From: Zingiber officinale
Lineage: Eukaryota > Streptophyta > Magnoliopsida > Zingiberales > Zingiberaceae
NCBI RefSeq assembly: GCF_018446385.1
Contig: NC_055987.1
Coordinates: 8,703,705-8,767,704, forward strand
Direction: 5' to 3'
DNA: 64,000 nt
Under the pieces are notes generated by a model. It did not search any database and had not been told where the DNA came from. It saw only the letters and a list, made by a program, of their open reading frames with translations. Below, in pieces: positions 23,481-34,307 of this stretch. Each line of letters opens with the position of its first letter. Positions within the stretch are counted from its first letter, which is position 1. Made by a program: the position numbers and the translations under genes.

Positions 23481-24151
23481 TACCTAGAATAAATTAAAAT
23501 ATTTTTGAAAGCTAAAATTTGTAGAAAGAAGATTAAATATTTAATTTCTTTAAAAGACTTTGTCTAGAAGTGGTTATTGTTCCAATATCCAAAAATGCCT
23601 AGTGTCTCGCCACAATCTGAAAGTTAATTATTGAAATGAATGTTTAATTGACTAACTGTTAAATTTTTAATTGTTATAAAAAAATTATTACACAAAAACA
23701 TAGTTTTTTTTTTTAAATTTTCTGCTTGAGTTAAATTTTTTTTATATGAATGTTCAACTCGTATTAAAATTTTCAGATTTTTTTTAATGCATACAAATAT
23801 TTTTCAAATCTGAAAAATAGATTTTTTTTTTTTTAACTTAAACTTTAATGAATTCTTGGAAAATAGTTTATAATGTGTTGTCTTTAGACTTTGTCTTGAA
23901 TTTTCTTCAAGTCATATTAAAATACCCTTAGTTTTTTAATGTGATGAAAGGAAGAGAGTTAGAAGTTAAGTTAAAGGGGTGGTATATATTTCTCAAAAAT
24001 ATTGCATATTTACTGATTTTCAAAACTTACAACTTAATATTAATGACTTACTTTAATATTATATAACTTACAATTTCATTTAATGTCTTTAATTTAATAT
24101 CTTATTTACCCTAACTTAACTTGGGTTGATCCACATCAAAAAGGGGGAGAT
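23481..24151 (+). other. Non-coding 3' region and polypurine tract of element F
   Basis: AT-rich, with T- and A-homopolymer runs and no coding frame. The block AAAAAGGGGGAGAT at 24138-24151 abuts the 3' LTR and is the polypurine tract. The lack of a pol gene between gag and this tract is the family trait. Confidence 0.75.
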
Positions 24152-25025
24152 TGTAAATACCCCGTGATGATTTTGATTTGATCAACCAAGTCAAGTTAGG
24201 TCCTATTATTATTTTGATGCCTTGTATCTAAGTGTGCAAGAACTTAGGAGCGCAAAAAGTCAAGCGAAAGACGTAGCCAGCGAGAAGGACGACACGGGAG
24301 AGAATCGACAGGCTCGATGCGTCCGAGGGATGAGGTGTTGCAGAAGAGTACGCTGGCAGACGAGAAGGAGGCACGCGACGTTTTCGAGGGACGAGAAGCC
24401 AGAACGGAAAACTGTTTGAAGGCCGAAAATGGGTTCGGGTAAGCCCTATTCCAGATGGCTGAAATCACCCAAATGAGGGGAGCCGGAGCGAAAGACTTGG
24501 AGCAAAGCGAATGGAATCGGAGCGAAAGACCCAGACCAAAAAGTCAACTAAAAGTTGATATTTTGGTCCGGGCTCTCGGAATGGTTCCAAGCGCTCGGAC
24601 CATAGTTTTATCTGAAACTCTACGTGTCGCAATCTGTTGCAATAGGGATAAAACTTTATCCCCCTTTAGGTGTTTAGAATCCTTCCAAACCCCCTGACCA
24701 GGGCTATAAATACAGCCCTGATCCTAGTAGTGAAAAACAACACTTGTAAATCATTCCTTTCTTGTTCTACTAGTGTTTGTGAGTCATCAACATTGTAAAA
24801 AGCTACTCTGCCCAAAGGAGATCTTCATCGTGAGCTTCTCTTGCCTTGATTAACAATCCTCTGATTACAACCAAGTAATTATTTTTGCCTCTTTTTCTTT
24901 CTTTAATTAATTAGTTTCTTTTTATGCAAATGTTAGTTAATTAAGCTGTAAAGTTTGAGAAGGGTTTGCGTTTTATTTTTGCAGGGCTATTCACCCTTTT
25001 ATAGCCGATCGCCAAGTGTCCTACA
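24152..25025 (+). repeat. 3' LTR of TR-GAG-like element F
   Basis: Begins TGTAAATACCCCGTGAT and ends GTGTCCTACA. The start is a variant shared only with the B LTR (TGTAAGTACCCCGTGAT); the other family members here begin TGTT(A/G)G or TATTAG. That would fit B and F being the two ends of one rearranged element, but the outer 5-mers (TTACT before B, AGAAC after F) do not match. Confidence 0.8.
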
Positions 25026-25053
25026 AGAACAAGTTTTTCAAAACCACATGATT

Positions 25054-25068
25054 CCCCCCCCCCCCCCC
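25054..25068 (+). repeat. Poly-C tract
   Basis: Fifteen consecutive C residues a few tens of bases after the F LTR. Such tracts are prone to slippage and sequencing error, so the length should not be trusted. Confidence 0.6.
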
Positions 25069-25096
25069 TCTTCTCACGTGCGACTCGATCCAACAG

Positions 25097-25437
25097 TGTG
25101 CTCATTAGATCTCTCTCCTCCAATGCTTATCTCCATTTACCCTTTACAGACTTACTTGACCTTGATCTCTTGACCCACTAGGTCTTCCTACCAGATGCTC
25201 CATCTGGACTTCAGTCAGTTGTCAAGCCCCGTAGACCCAACTAGACTTTCTATCAGATATCAACCTATCTGGTCTTTTTTTGCAGTTATCTACCTAACTG
25301 GACTTCAGCCTAGTGTCAAGTTCCATCAAGTATTTCAGTCCTGCACACTTGGTAAATATATTAGAAAACATAAGTCTAACTTTAACATTTGTCATACATC
25401 AAAATTTGAGTTTGATTATTAGTGAAAATTGCACCAA
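25097..25437 (-). mobile_element. LTR-like fragment of an unassigned element
   Basis: Read on the minus strand it starts TGTTGGTGCAATTTTCAC, a typical plant LTR opening. It then carries repeated phrases containing CTGAAGTCCAG-T-G (near 25210 and 25305) and GGTCT/AGACC segments. The left edge near 25097 is a guess (TGTG...). No second LTR is seen. Confidence 0.4.
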
Positions 25438-25728
25438 CACCTTTTGGGTCACTTTTGTCCAGTTAAAAATTTACATGTATTGATCACATTTTATGTAATT
25501 TTTACTCTATACATCCACATCTTGATCTATGTCAATAATGACATTGGTATTGTGATTACTGTCGGGGCTCGTTACAGACATATATAGTAGCTATGACCTC
25601 TTTATTCTTATACTAATAAAGTTAATGAACTACATTGTTAAGGGGTATCTTATACCTATAAAATTTGATATCAACTAAAGTTTTATTTATATTTTATATA
25701 CAATTCACAAGTAGCCCAACTGGGAGAT
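25438..25728 (+). other. 3' internal tail of element A
   Basis: Non-coding AT-rich sequence ending in a purine-rich stretch (AACTGGGAGAT) beside the A 3' LTR. No polymerase remnant was found here. Confidence 0.45.
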
Positions 25729-26211
25729 TGTTGATTATTATTTCTAATTGGTGGGTTTAATTGTAAGTTGTACATATGAGTATAAACTGAATCTATTAAA
25801 GTGATATAACTTAAATTTATTGACTTTAAAATTATTGGATGTGGGTTGAATAAGTAAAACTCTTTAGCCTGATCTGTTATGATTTATGTATTGATAACAA
25901 ATTAGTTACCTATATAAGGGGAGGTCTCCGAAGGTTTAGGGTATCATTTTTGAGATATTTTTTCATTCTCCATTAACGAAGAGAATTCAATGTTGTCAAT
26001 CCTAATTTCCTTGGAAGATCTTCTCCTTTACTTACATTACTTCTTCTTTCTCAAAGATTTCTAGATTTATTAGACGATGCTTCAATTAAGTTTCTTGTCA
26101 CTATTTATTTATATTTCATGTTATTATGTAACATATTGAAATAAAATATATATACGAGTTTTTATTTAGCCTCTAAAATTCATACGGTTTAAGTTTCATG
26201 AGAATCTAACA
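25729..26211 (+). repeat. 3' LTR of element A
   Basis: Starts TGTTGATTATTA and ends AATCTAACA, followed by the duplication TGTTA. See the entry for the whole element for the match to 384-1796. Confidence 0.65.
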
Positions 26212-26216
26212 TGTTA

Positions 26217-26626
26217 AACTATGAGGATAACTCCTTTCGATGACAATCTTCTTATCTCGATGGATAGCTCATAAATGAGTTATAAATATATGGGGAATAG
26301 CTTTTATTTTTCTAGAATACTCAATTTTTAATGATTTAAAAAATAATGGTTTTTAAGGAAATCTGAACATTGAAAATACTTTCTCAAAAAAACTATATGA
26401 AATAACAGAGTCCAAAATCTTCATTATGGCGATATATCGTCGTCTAAAATATAATCCTATAATGGTGGCAGAAAAGTGAATCTGTTCATCTCAACGTCTC
26501 TATCAATCCATCTCAAAATCAACACGGAGGGAAATATAATCCTATAATGATGCATGTGATAAGCACCCTTTTACTAATTTATAATTTTGCAGGGCAATGT
26601 GATTCTTGTGTCATAATTGCTTTAAG
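26217..26626. other. AT-rich intergenic, nothing recognised
   Basis: No gene, RNA or repeat edge could be supported. Confidence 0.5.
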
Positions 26627-27083
26627 ATAAAAATGGACAACTTGAAGTTTATCACACCATACACTTGACGTATTTGTGCCTACATATACCTCTCTCCATA
26701 TCCGTGGGGTCGACACTGGGGGTCATTAATGTAGCGGATCTATATTTTTTTAGGGCAAAAATGGACGACCTGAGGTTTATCCCACCATGCGTCTGATGCT
26801 TGGGTATCTGCATGTATCTCTCTCTATATCCGTGGGACCGACAATAAGAGGAGCGTTAATGTAGCAGATCTACATTTTTTAGGAAAAAATGGACAGACGG
26901 TGGGCGCATGGAATCTCTGGCGTAATGACTAGGGGTCGATTCTCAGGAACTAACGACCTAGAGTTTACCCCACCATGCGCCTGACATCTATGTACCTACA
27001 TATACCTCCCTCTATATCTATAGGGCCGACACTAGAAGGATCATTAATGTAACGGATCTACATTTTTTTTTTTTTTTTAAGAC
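26627..27083. repeat. Three-unit tandem repeat, about 130 bp per unit
   Basis: Units at about 26627-26759, 26760-26887 and 26888-27083 each contain TTTA(T/C)C(A/C)CACCAT, then TACCTC-CTC-ATATC, a GCCGACACT-like segment, ATTAATGTA(G/A)C(G/A)GATCTA and a T-run. Unit 3 carries an extra insertion of about 65 bp near its start (around 26893-26957). No coding frame is conserved across the units. Confidence 0.75.
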
Positions 27084-27304
27084 AAAAATAGACCCCACAA
27101 ATCCAGCAACAATTTTTCCACTTTACCCCAAATAAAATTCAGTTTTTGATTAAACCACGTAAATATATATTTTTTAAAATACCTAAATTACATATTATAA
27201 TTTTAAAATTATCAAAATACTTATGCAATATCCAATTTATCCCTTCACATTTATCCCAATTAATTTGCTATATTCATGTAGTTTTTTTTAAGATCAATTT
27301 ATGT

Positions 27305-28897
27305 TTTAAAAAATCATTACTCTTAATATATTATGTCAAATTGTTGTTAGAAGATATGTATATGATAAGAAGAACTAGATGAATACATTTGACTTCGATT
27401 CGTATCATTCCGATCTCTTTAGGTCAATTAGTCAGTTTCAAATAAAATCGGTTGATGGACCTGAGAGCTTAAAATGATATGGAATGTGCATGCCCTCAAC
27501 CATTAATTTGACATAATATAATGAGAATAGTGATTTTTTAAATATGAATATATTCAAAAATATCGTATTTAAAAAATCATTATACTTAGTATATTATATC
27601 AAATTGATATTTGATATCCTGAATATAATCAGGAAAATTAGACGAATAATAAAACATGATTTTATATTATTCTGAACTTTCTATATTCATTTATCGATTT
27701 TATCTGAAATCGAATAAAATTAACTGATGGACTTAAATAACTCCAAAAAATATGAAACCAAGTTGTATATGTTCATCTAATTTTCTTGATTATATACATG
27801 GTCTCAAAGATTAAGTTGACCTAATGATTCTTTAAACACAAAGCCAAATTACACAAATCAAATTTTTAATCAATTGTTATGTGCAATCAATTTCAGTTAT
27901 GTTTACATAAACAACTTTAATCAATTACTAAATAGTAACAACGATTAATTTCTTTTAACAATTAAAAAATTGATTCATCTTATGGAATTATTAAGATTAA
28001 TTTCTTTTAACAATTAAAAAAAATTGATTCATCTTAGGAAATTATTACTTTTAATATATTAATATATTGTATCAAATTAATATTTAAAGATATAAATATA
28101 ACTAAGAGAATTAAATAAACATATAAATTTTAATTTCATGTCATTCCAAGCTATCTAGGTCTATCAGTCGATTTTTGCCAAAATCGACTGATTGACCTAG
28201 AGAGTTTGAAATGACATGAAACTAAATTCTATGTATTCGTCTAGTTATCTTGATTATATCTATGTCTTTAAAAATATATTGAGAGTAATGATTTTTTGAA
28301 TGTAAATGTGTTTGAAAATTTAATTTGTGTTTAAAAAAATCACTACACTCAATATATTAAGTCAAATTGATATTTAAGAATATGAATATAATTAAAAGAA
28401 ATAGAAAAACACATTGAACATGATTTCATGTAATTCCGAGTTCTCTAGGTCTTTTTATCGATTTTGCTATAAATCGATCAAGATTGGTTGATGGAAGTAT
28501 TCATCTAGTTCTCTTGATTATATTCATATACTCGAATATCAATTTGACTCAATATATTGAGTACAGTGATTTTTTTCAATACAAATTAGATTTTTCATAT
28601 ATATTCATATTTAAAAAATTACTACTTTTAATATATTATGCTAAATTGATATTTGAGAGTATAAATATAATTAGGAGAACTAGACGAATATATAGAATCT
28701 AGTTCCATATTATTTCGAGCTCTCCAAATCTATCAACCGATTTCAACTGATGGATCTAGAGAGCTCGGAATGATATTAAATTAAGTCCTATATATTGTCT
28801 AATTCTCCTAATTATATAAATGTAGACCTATATATTACCTAGTTCTCTTAATTATATTTATACTCTTAAATATTAATTTGGCTATTGATAATTATTT
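27305..28897. repeat. Row of five diverged long-hairpin (foldback) elements
   Basis: Five consecutive self-complementary units at about 27305-27541, 27568-27836, 28038-28300, 28331-28577 and 28611-28897. Each left arm starts AAAAATCA(T/C)TA, passes AATATATTA and TCAAATTGATAT, then AACTAGA(T/C)GAAT. Each right arm is the complement in reverse order, ending TAGTGATTTTTT or similar. Unit 3 has the best preserved core: TATCAGTCGATTTT, a TGCC loop, then AAAATCGACTGAT (28162-28196), with pairing continuing outwards with mismatches to at least 28134-28222. Units 2 and 3 are separated by a short direct duplication (27943-28042). No coding frame of interest. MITE- or foldback-like; transposon superfamily unknown. 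Confidence 0.75.
27943..28042. repeat. Short tandem duplication, about 52-bp period
   Basis: The phrase GATTAATTTCTTTTAACAAT, then TTGATTCATCTTA, occurs twice in succession (27943 and 27995). Confidence 0.8.
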
Positions 28898-29697
28898 TTT
28901 CAGCACAAATTAATTTTTAATTGTTAAAAGAAATTTAATTAACAATGGATTAAAGTTTTTATGTAATTAGGAACAGTTATGTTTGATAGATTGGGGTATG
29001 ATTATTTAAAAAAATAATAATTAAAAATTTGATTTTTATTTTAAAAATTAAAAATATTTTTAATATATTATATCAAATTAATATTTTAATATTAATTGAT
29101 TTTGATTGAAATATGGTGGATAGAGAAATTAGAATGAATAAAAAATTAAAATTAGAATAAGCCTAGAAGTTGACGCCCGGTCCAGCCTCGACGCCAGTAT
29201 CTCTCTTTTTTTTTTTTTTTAATTTTATTTTATTTTTGTTAGCGAGTAAATTAACAAGTAATTCTACCTTATACTACTCACGGTTCACAACATTTTTTTT
29301 AAAAATAATTAACATTAATTTGAATTAATTAAAACTAATCAAATATTATTAATAAAATATTTTCGGTCAAAAATGCTATAATTAAAATAGTTTTAATAGA
29401 AAATAATTGACCAAATTGTTTAGAATAATTTTGATTAAAACTATTCTATATTAGAAAATATATTTTCAAGATAAAAATTATAATAACGTGCTTTTATATA
29501 ATTTTCAAATGATTCATGAAACGTATTTAGAGAAACAGACCTTAAATTTCTTCAATTAATGATTTGAAATTTGAATTATAAGTTATATATATATTAAAAA
29601 AAATCTATTTTCTTGTTGGCCGAGCAATTCTATTTAATACTTACCGTTTAAATTCCTTCATTATATTTTTCTTTCAACTTAAATTTATGGTACATGT
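28898..29697. other. AT-rich intergenic, nothing recognised
   Basis: Contains a T-run near 29207-29220 and otherwise low-complexity AT sequence. No gene is supported. Confidence 0.5.
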
Positions 29698-30210
29698 AAA
29701 GTATAAATGAACTGAACTATCGTGATCGTGAACAAATTTTGTATTGGACTTAGTAAAGTTATTTATATTTATTCAATGCACATGATATCATTCAAATGAT
29801 TAAATTTTGGATAACTAGTTAAACTAAATAAATAAACTTAAATATATATGTGTTCAATTTATTAATATTCGTAAATAATGTTTATGAACCATGTTTATGA
29901 ATAATATTTATGAACAATATTTATAAATAATATTAATTAATAAAGCTTTTATCAACATATTAAATAAATAAAAAAGTTTCAAAATGAACAAATAAATTTG
30001 TATTATCAAATTCAATAATTGATCAAAGAAGTTTAAAATAAAATTTCAAACGATCAAATAAACTTAAATTAAGAATTCGATAGTATCTAAACGAATTATG
30101 AACCAAGTTTAAACTGATGAAAAAAAATCAAGTCAAATTTGAATAATTATTTTAAAATTTTAATTTACCTTAGTATATTTTGGTTTGATAAACTCGAACA
30201 CCACAACATT
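29698..30210. repeat. Diverged copy of the hAT-type repeat at 54321
   Basis: Shares the order of phrases with 54321-54896: a GTGAACAA-like start, AGTAAAGTTAT-TAT, TTCAATGCACA, AACTAAATAAA-AA-CTT, ATATATGTGTTCA-TT, CATGTTTATGAA and TCTAAACGAA. Its terminal inverted repeats are not convincing, so only family membership is claimed. Confidence 0.45.
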
Positions 30211-30939
30211 TAGTTGGGCTTGTTAAATAAAATTAATTTCCTTTCCATATATTTTATTTTTTTAAATATAATTTTTATATTCCATCCAAATTAATTCCCA
30301 AAAACGAAGAATGAAAATAACACAATCCTTACTCTGGTTCCTTACAAGCTTCCCGAAGGCCGTTTTGGCCCAATCTAATATCTGTTAAGCCCATCAGCGC
30401 GATTCCCTCGTTTTCATTGTCATTCTCGTTGTAAATATCTAATAATTTTAATGGGTAATTTTTTATCTTAAAATTATTAGATATGATTTTTTTTTGTTTT
30501 ACTAAAATAACATAATTTGGAGCATAACTATATTATTGACTATCCTGTTTAAGTGAAAACATTTTATTTGACTTAAAACTACATTCTACAAGTTACATGG
30601 TTGGTAAAGTTTTCTTTTACTCCAATGTAAGATAAGCATTTTGTTAAAAATTAAGATCGGTCTAGAAAGAATAAATAAAAAAATTTATAGAGGTATAGAA
30701 ATAGAGCCGTCAATGTCAATTTAAGTTAGATATGTCGAGTTGACCCATTTCATTAAATAATTTAAGCAGATTAAGTTAAAATTTTATTAACCTAAGTCTG
30801 TTGCGGACCGATCCACCTAGGCCCGCGACCCGCGCGAGTTAAAAACTGTGGAACTATCAGATTTTGTGTGTTTGGAACCTTTATTGATATCCAATCCCTG
30901 AAGCCTTCCAAGGGGATCTTGTTGTTGTTCGTCAGGATG

Positions 30940-31210
30940 GTCTTTGAGTTGTTGAAGCATTTGTTGGCTTGCAACACCAGGTTATGGTTGGTCGAACAAA
31001 AGCTAGCGGTCTTAATTGGGTAGCTTGGAGATGGACCGACTGTTGTTGGGAAAGCATGAAGAATGATGGGTTGAAAGGTACATTATGTAGTTCAATGTTG
31101 TATACTTCGTCGGGTTTTAAAATTTCACCTGTTGTAGCCTTCAGTGTTTGAACGTCTTGCTTTAACGTCTCATTTAGTGCTAGAAGGACATGAGCGAAAT
31201 AATCAAATGT
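30940..31210 (-). pseudogene. Unidentified open stretch inside the hAT-type element
   Basis: Read on the minus strand from about 31210, one frame is open for some 90 codons to a TGA near 30937. It contains YFAHVLLALNETLKQD, ATTGEILKPDEVYNIELHN and VPFNPSFFML. An overlapping second frame continues as KCFNNSKTILTNNNKIPLEG. I do not recognise the family. Composition is more coding-like than the surrounding AT-rich DNA. It could be a captured host gene fragment or a transposase remnant. No start codon or promoter can be assigned. Confidence 0.35.
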
Positions 31211-31638
31211 GTTGTATATATAAATTATAAAAAAATTTGGAGTTTTATCTTTAAAAAAATCTCATGTCATATCCACTTCAATTCGTAAAAATAAAAACAT
31301 TCATGTTCTTTGAGAAATGGTAGCTCTGATCACAAGGTTGGGTCTCAAATCTCGATTTATTTTCCATGATAAAATAATAAAATATAATAAAATTTGATAA
31401 GAAAAATAATCTACAAATATAATACTTTTCATCCAATATGTGAATTCTTTTGTGTCTATTTATATTTAAAATATCTATGGATATATTTAATTGATAAAAT
31501 CTTTTTGAAATAAAACGTTAAAGATATGAAAGTTTTTTTTTTAAATATGGGCCCGCGAGTTGGCCTGCCTAACCCGTAACTCGTCTTCGTTAGAGATTTC
31601 CCAACCCGCCAAGTTGACAGGTCAACCCACCCCACCCC

Positions 31639-31643
31639 GTCAA
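31639..31643. repeat. Target-site duplication of the solo C LTR (GTCAA)
   Basis: GTCAA here and at 34231-34235 flanks the solo LTR exactly. Confidence 0.9.
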
Positions 31644-34230
31644 TGTTGGTTGCTACTCGGAAAACCTAATGGTCCCACTGTACAAAAATTTTGTACAAAG
31701 GTCTGAATCTTTTCCTAGCTACCATATGTTCTTTTAAATTAAACTTGGATCGCCTGCGGAACTTAACACGTTTGATCCAAAGTTTAATCTATTTGTTCTT
31801 TTAGGTTTAGACTCGGATCTCCTGCGGAACTTAACACGTTCGATCCAAATCACCTAGGTTATTAATTTCATTAATTATTAGTTTCCAAAATTGGCTCCCA
31901 GTACTGACGTGGCGAGGCACATGACCTTCTTGGATATGGGAACAACCACCACGGACTAGACAAAGCCTTTTAAGGAAAGTTAATATTTAATTTCCTTAAA
32001 TAACTTTAGGTCAACCGAAAAGAACAATCAAATCACAAGGAAAAGAAAAAACAAAAGAACACAACATCGAAAACAAATTCAAAATACTAGAATCATATGC
32101 CTCTTGTATTTGATATTATTTCCAAAAATAACTAGTATGATGTGGAAAGGAAAAATACTAGTTATACCTTTTAGAAAAACCTCTTGATCTTCTACCGTAT
32201 TCCTCTTCTAACCTCGGACGTTGTGTGGGCAACGATCTTCCGAGATGAGAAACCACCAAAGCACCTTCTTCTCCTTTCTTCAAGTTTCGGCCAAGCACAA
32301 AGCTTCCAAAAGATGAAGATCTTTTTCCACCAACCAAGCTCCAAGGGATGCAAGAAACAAGACTCCTTTCTCTCCTTTTCTCCAAGCTAGATCCGGCCAC
32401 TTCTATGCCTCCAAGAGATGATGAAGTCTCGGCCACAAGAAGGAGAAGAGAGAAGGAGAAGGGGAACCTCTAGGGGCCGGCCACACCAAGGAAGAAAAGA
32501 GAGGAAGAAAAAGAATAGAGTTGTTCACCATGAAGCCTCCTCTACCCCCTCTTTTATAATTCTTGGTCTTGACAAATAAGGAAATTTAAATAAAAACTTC
32601 TTTAATTCTTTTGCCATGAAAAGTAAAATAATTTTCTCTTCTCCAATTTATTTGGCCGGCCACCTCTTTCCCCAAAAACAAGGAGAGTTTTAATTAAAAC
32701 AAAAATTAAAACTTCCTAATTTGTTTCTAGAAATTTATAAAAATTTCTCCAATAATTTTAATCCCTTCATTATTGGTTAATAAAAAGAAATTTTATAAAT
32801 TAAAATCTTTCTTTTAAACATGTGGATAATTTCCAAAAAGGAAAGTTATCTCTAAAAATTAAAATCTCCTTTCAATCTACAAATAAAATAAGGAAAGATA
32901 TTAAATCTTTTCTTAATCTTTTGTAGAAACTAATAAAAAAGAATTTTTAATTTTTAAACTTTCTTTTAAATCATAAACATAATTAAAAGGAAAGTTTTTA
33001 CCAAAATTAAAATCAACCTTTTAATGTACAAATAAGGAAAGAGATTTTAACTCTTCTCTTAATCTTTTGTAGAATCTTATAAAAGGAAAGATTTAAATTT
33101 TTAAACTCTCTTTTAAATCATGTTATCCACATAAGAAAAATTTTAAAATTAAAATTCCTTTTTATTTTAATAGGGCCGACCACCTAAGCTTGAGTTCAAG
33201 CTAGGGCCGGCCACATTAATTCACCCATGAACCAAACCATGGCCGACCCTAGCTTGGTCTCCAAGGTAGCTTGGCCGGCCCCTATAGGATGGGTAAAAAG
33301 GTGGGTATAGTACTCTATAATTAAGAGGCTACGATAGGGACCGAGAGGAGAAATTGGTTTTGGTCTCCCGATAAAATTAAGCATCCCGTGTTCGCCCCGA
33401 ACACACAACTTAATTTTATCAATAATAATTCATTCCACTAGAGAACTATTATTGAACTACCGCACCAATCACAAATTACATTTTGGGCTCCTTCTTATTA
33501 TGAGTGTGTTAGTCTTCCTGTGTTTAAGATAACAAATGTCCACTAATTAAGTAAGTTACTGACAACTCACTTAATTAATATCTAGCTCCAAGAGTAGTAT
33601 CACTCAACTTTATCGTCATGTCGGACTAAGTCCACCTGCAGGGTTTAACATGACAATCCTTATGAGCTCCTCTTGGGGACATTCTCAACCTAGATCACTA
33701 GGACACAGTTTCCTTCTATAATCAACAACACACACTATAAGTGATATCATTTCCTAACTTATTGGGCTTATTGATTTATCGAACTAAATCTCACCCTTTG
33801 ATAAATTAAAGAAATAAATATCAAATATATGTGCTTGTTATTATATTAGGATTAAGAGCACACACTTCCATAATAACTGAGGTCTTTGTTCCTTCATAAA
33901 GTCAGTATAAAAGGAACGACCTCAAATGGTCCTACTCAATACACTCTAAGTGTACTAGTGTAATTATATAGTTAAGATAAACTAATACCTAATTACACTA
34001 CGACCTTCCAATGGTTTGCTCCTTTCCATCTTGGTCGTGAGCTACTGTTTATAATTTATAAGGAACCGATAACATGATCTTCTGTGTGTGACACCACACA
34101 CCATGTTATCTACAATATAAATTAATTGAACAATTACATTTATCATAAATGTAGACATTTGACCAATGTGATTCTTATTTCTAGATAAATGTTTATACCA
34201 AAAGCTAGGCTTTTAGTATACATCCTAACA
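31644..34230 (-). mobile_element. Solo LTR of the C family
   Basis: Full-length relative of the C LTRs, with the same TGTTGGTTGCTACTCGG start and the end (TACATCCTAACA). It is diverged by many substitutions and is longer (2587 bp) because an AT-rich segment near 32870-33120 is duplicated. Perfect GTCAA flanks and the absence of an internal region show LTR-LTR recombination after insertion. It sits inside the hAT-type element, so it is the younger of the two. Confidence 0.9.
33370..33420. other. Stem-loop in C-family LTR, copy 3
   Basis: The same two-tier hairpin as at 16454-16504. It is unchanged in both stems although the surrounding LTR has diverged. Confidence 0.8.
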
Positions 34231-34307
34231 GTCAAATGGTTGGCTTGCCACGGGCTGACCTGCCCCGCTACGGGTCAGCTCGTTTGACAGCTCTATATAG
34301 AAGTACT

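Larger units (their letters stand above)
384..26211 (+). mobile_element. Outermost old Ty1-copia-type element A (nest container)
   Basis: Two diverged LTRs, 384-1796 and 25729-26211, share a recognisable order of blocks. Examples are TTATTATTTCTAAT near the start, GGTTTAGG, TTGGAAGATCTT, CTATTTATTTAT, and the end AATCTAACA. The first is followed by a degraded tRNA-Met-type primer site (1800-1811), and the second is preceded by a purine-rich tract (about 25714-25728). TGTTA flanks both outer ends (379-383 and 26212-26216). The opening TG of the 5' LTR appears mutated to TT. Inside lie gag and the start of protease (3430-6551), split by an insertion. Integrase and reverse transcriptase of A are not found, so the pol region was either deleted or never present. 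All other elements between 641 and 25437 are later insertions or debris. Strand, pairing and TSD are direct observations; calling it one element is inference. Confidence 0.6.
30702..34295. mobile_element. hAT-type element containing a solo LTR
   Basis: Left end TAGAGCCGTCAATGTC and right end (reverse complement) TAGAGCTGTCAAACGAG form terminal inverted repeats of the kind seen in plant hAT elements. Flanking octamers TATAGAAA (30694-30701) and TATAGAAG (34296-34303) differ at one base, matching the 8-bp duplication of hAT. Both ends hold GC-rich CCCGC/GGGTCA repeats. Without the 2.59-kb LTR (31644-34230) and its duplication the element is about 1.0 kb. It encodes no recognisable hAT transposase, so it is non-autonomous. 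It contains an unidentified open stretch at about 30940-31210. Confidence 0.65.

Noticed and set aside
6552..25025. B and F as the two ends of a single simple element
   Set aside because: Shared LTR start supports it, but their gag segments overlap and the outer 5-mers differ. A rearrangement would be required.
26627..28897. CRISPR-like or bacterial repeat array
   Set aside because: Repeat units are long, diverged and palindromic, without spacer regularity, in a plant nuclear context.
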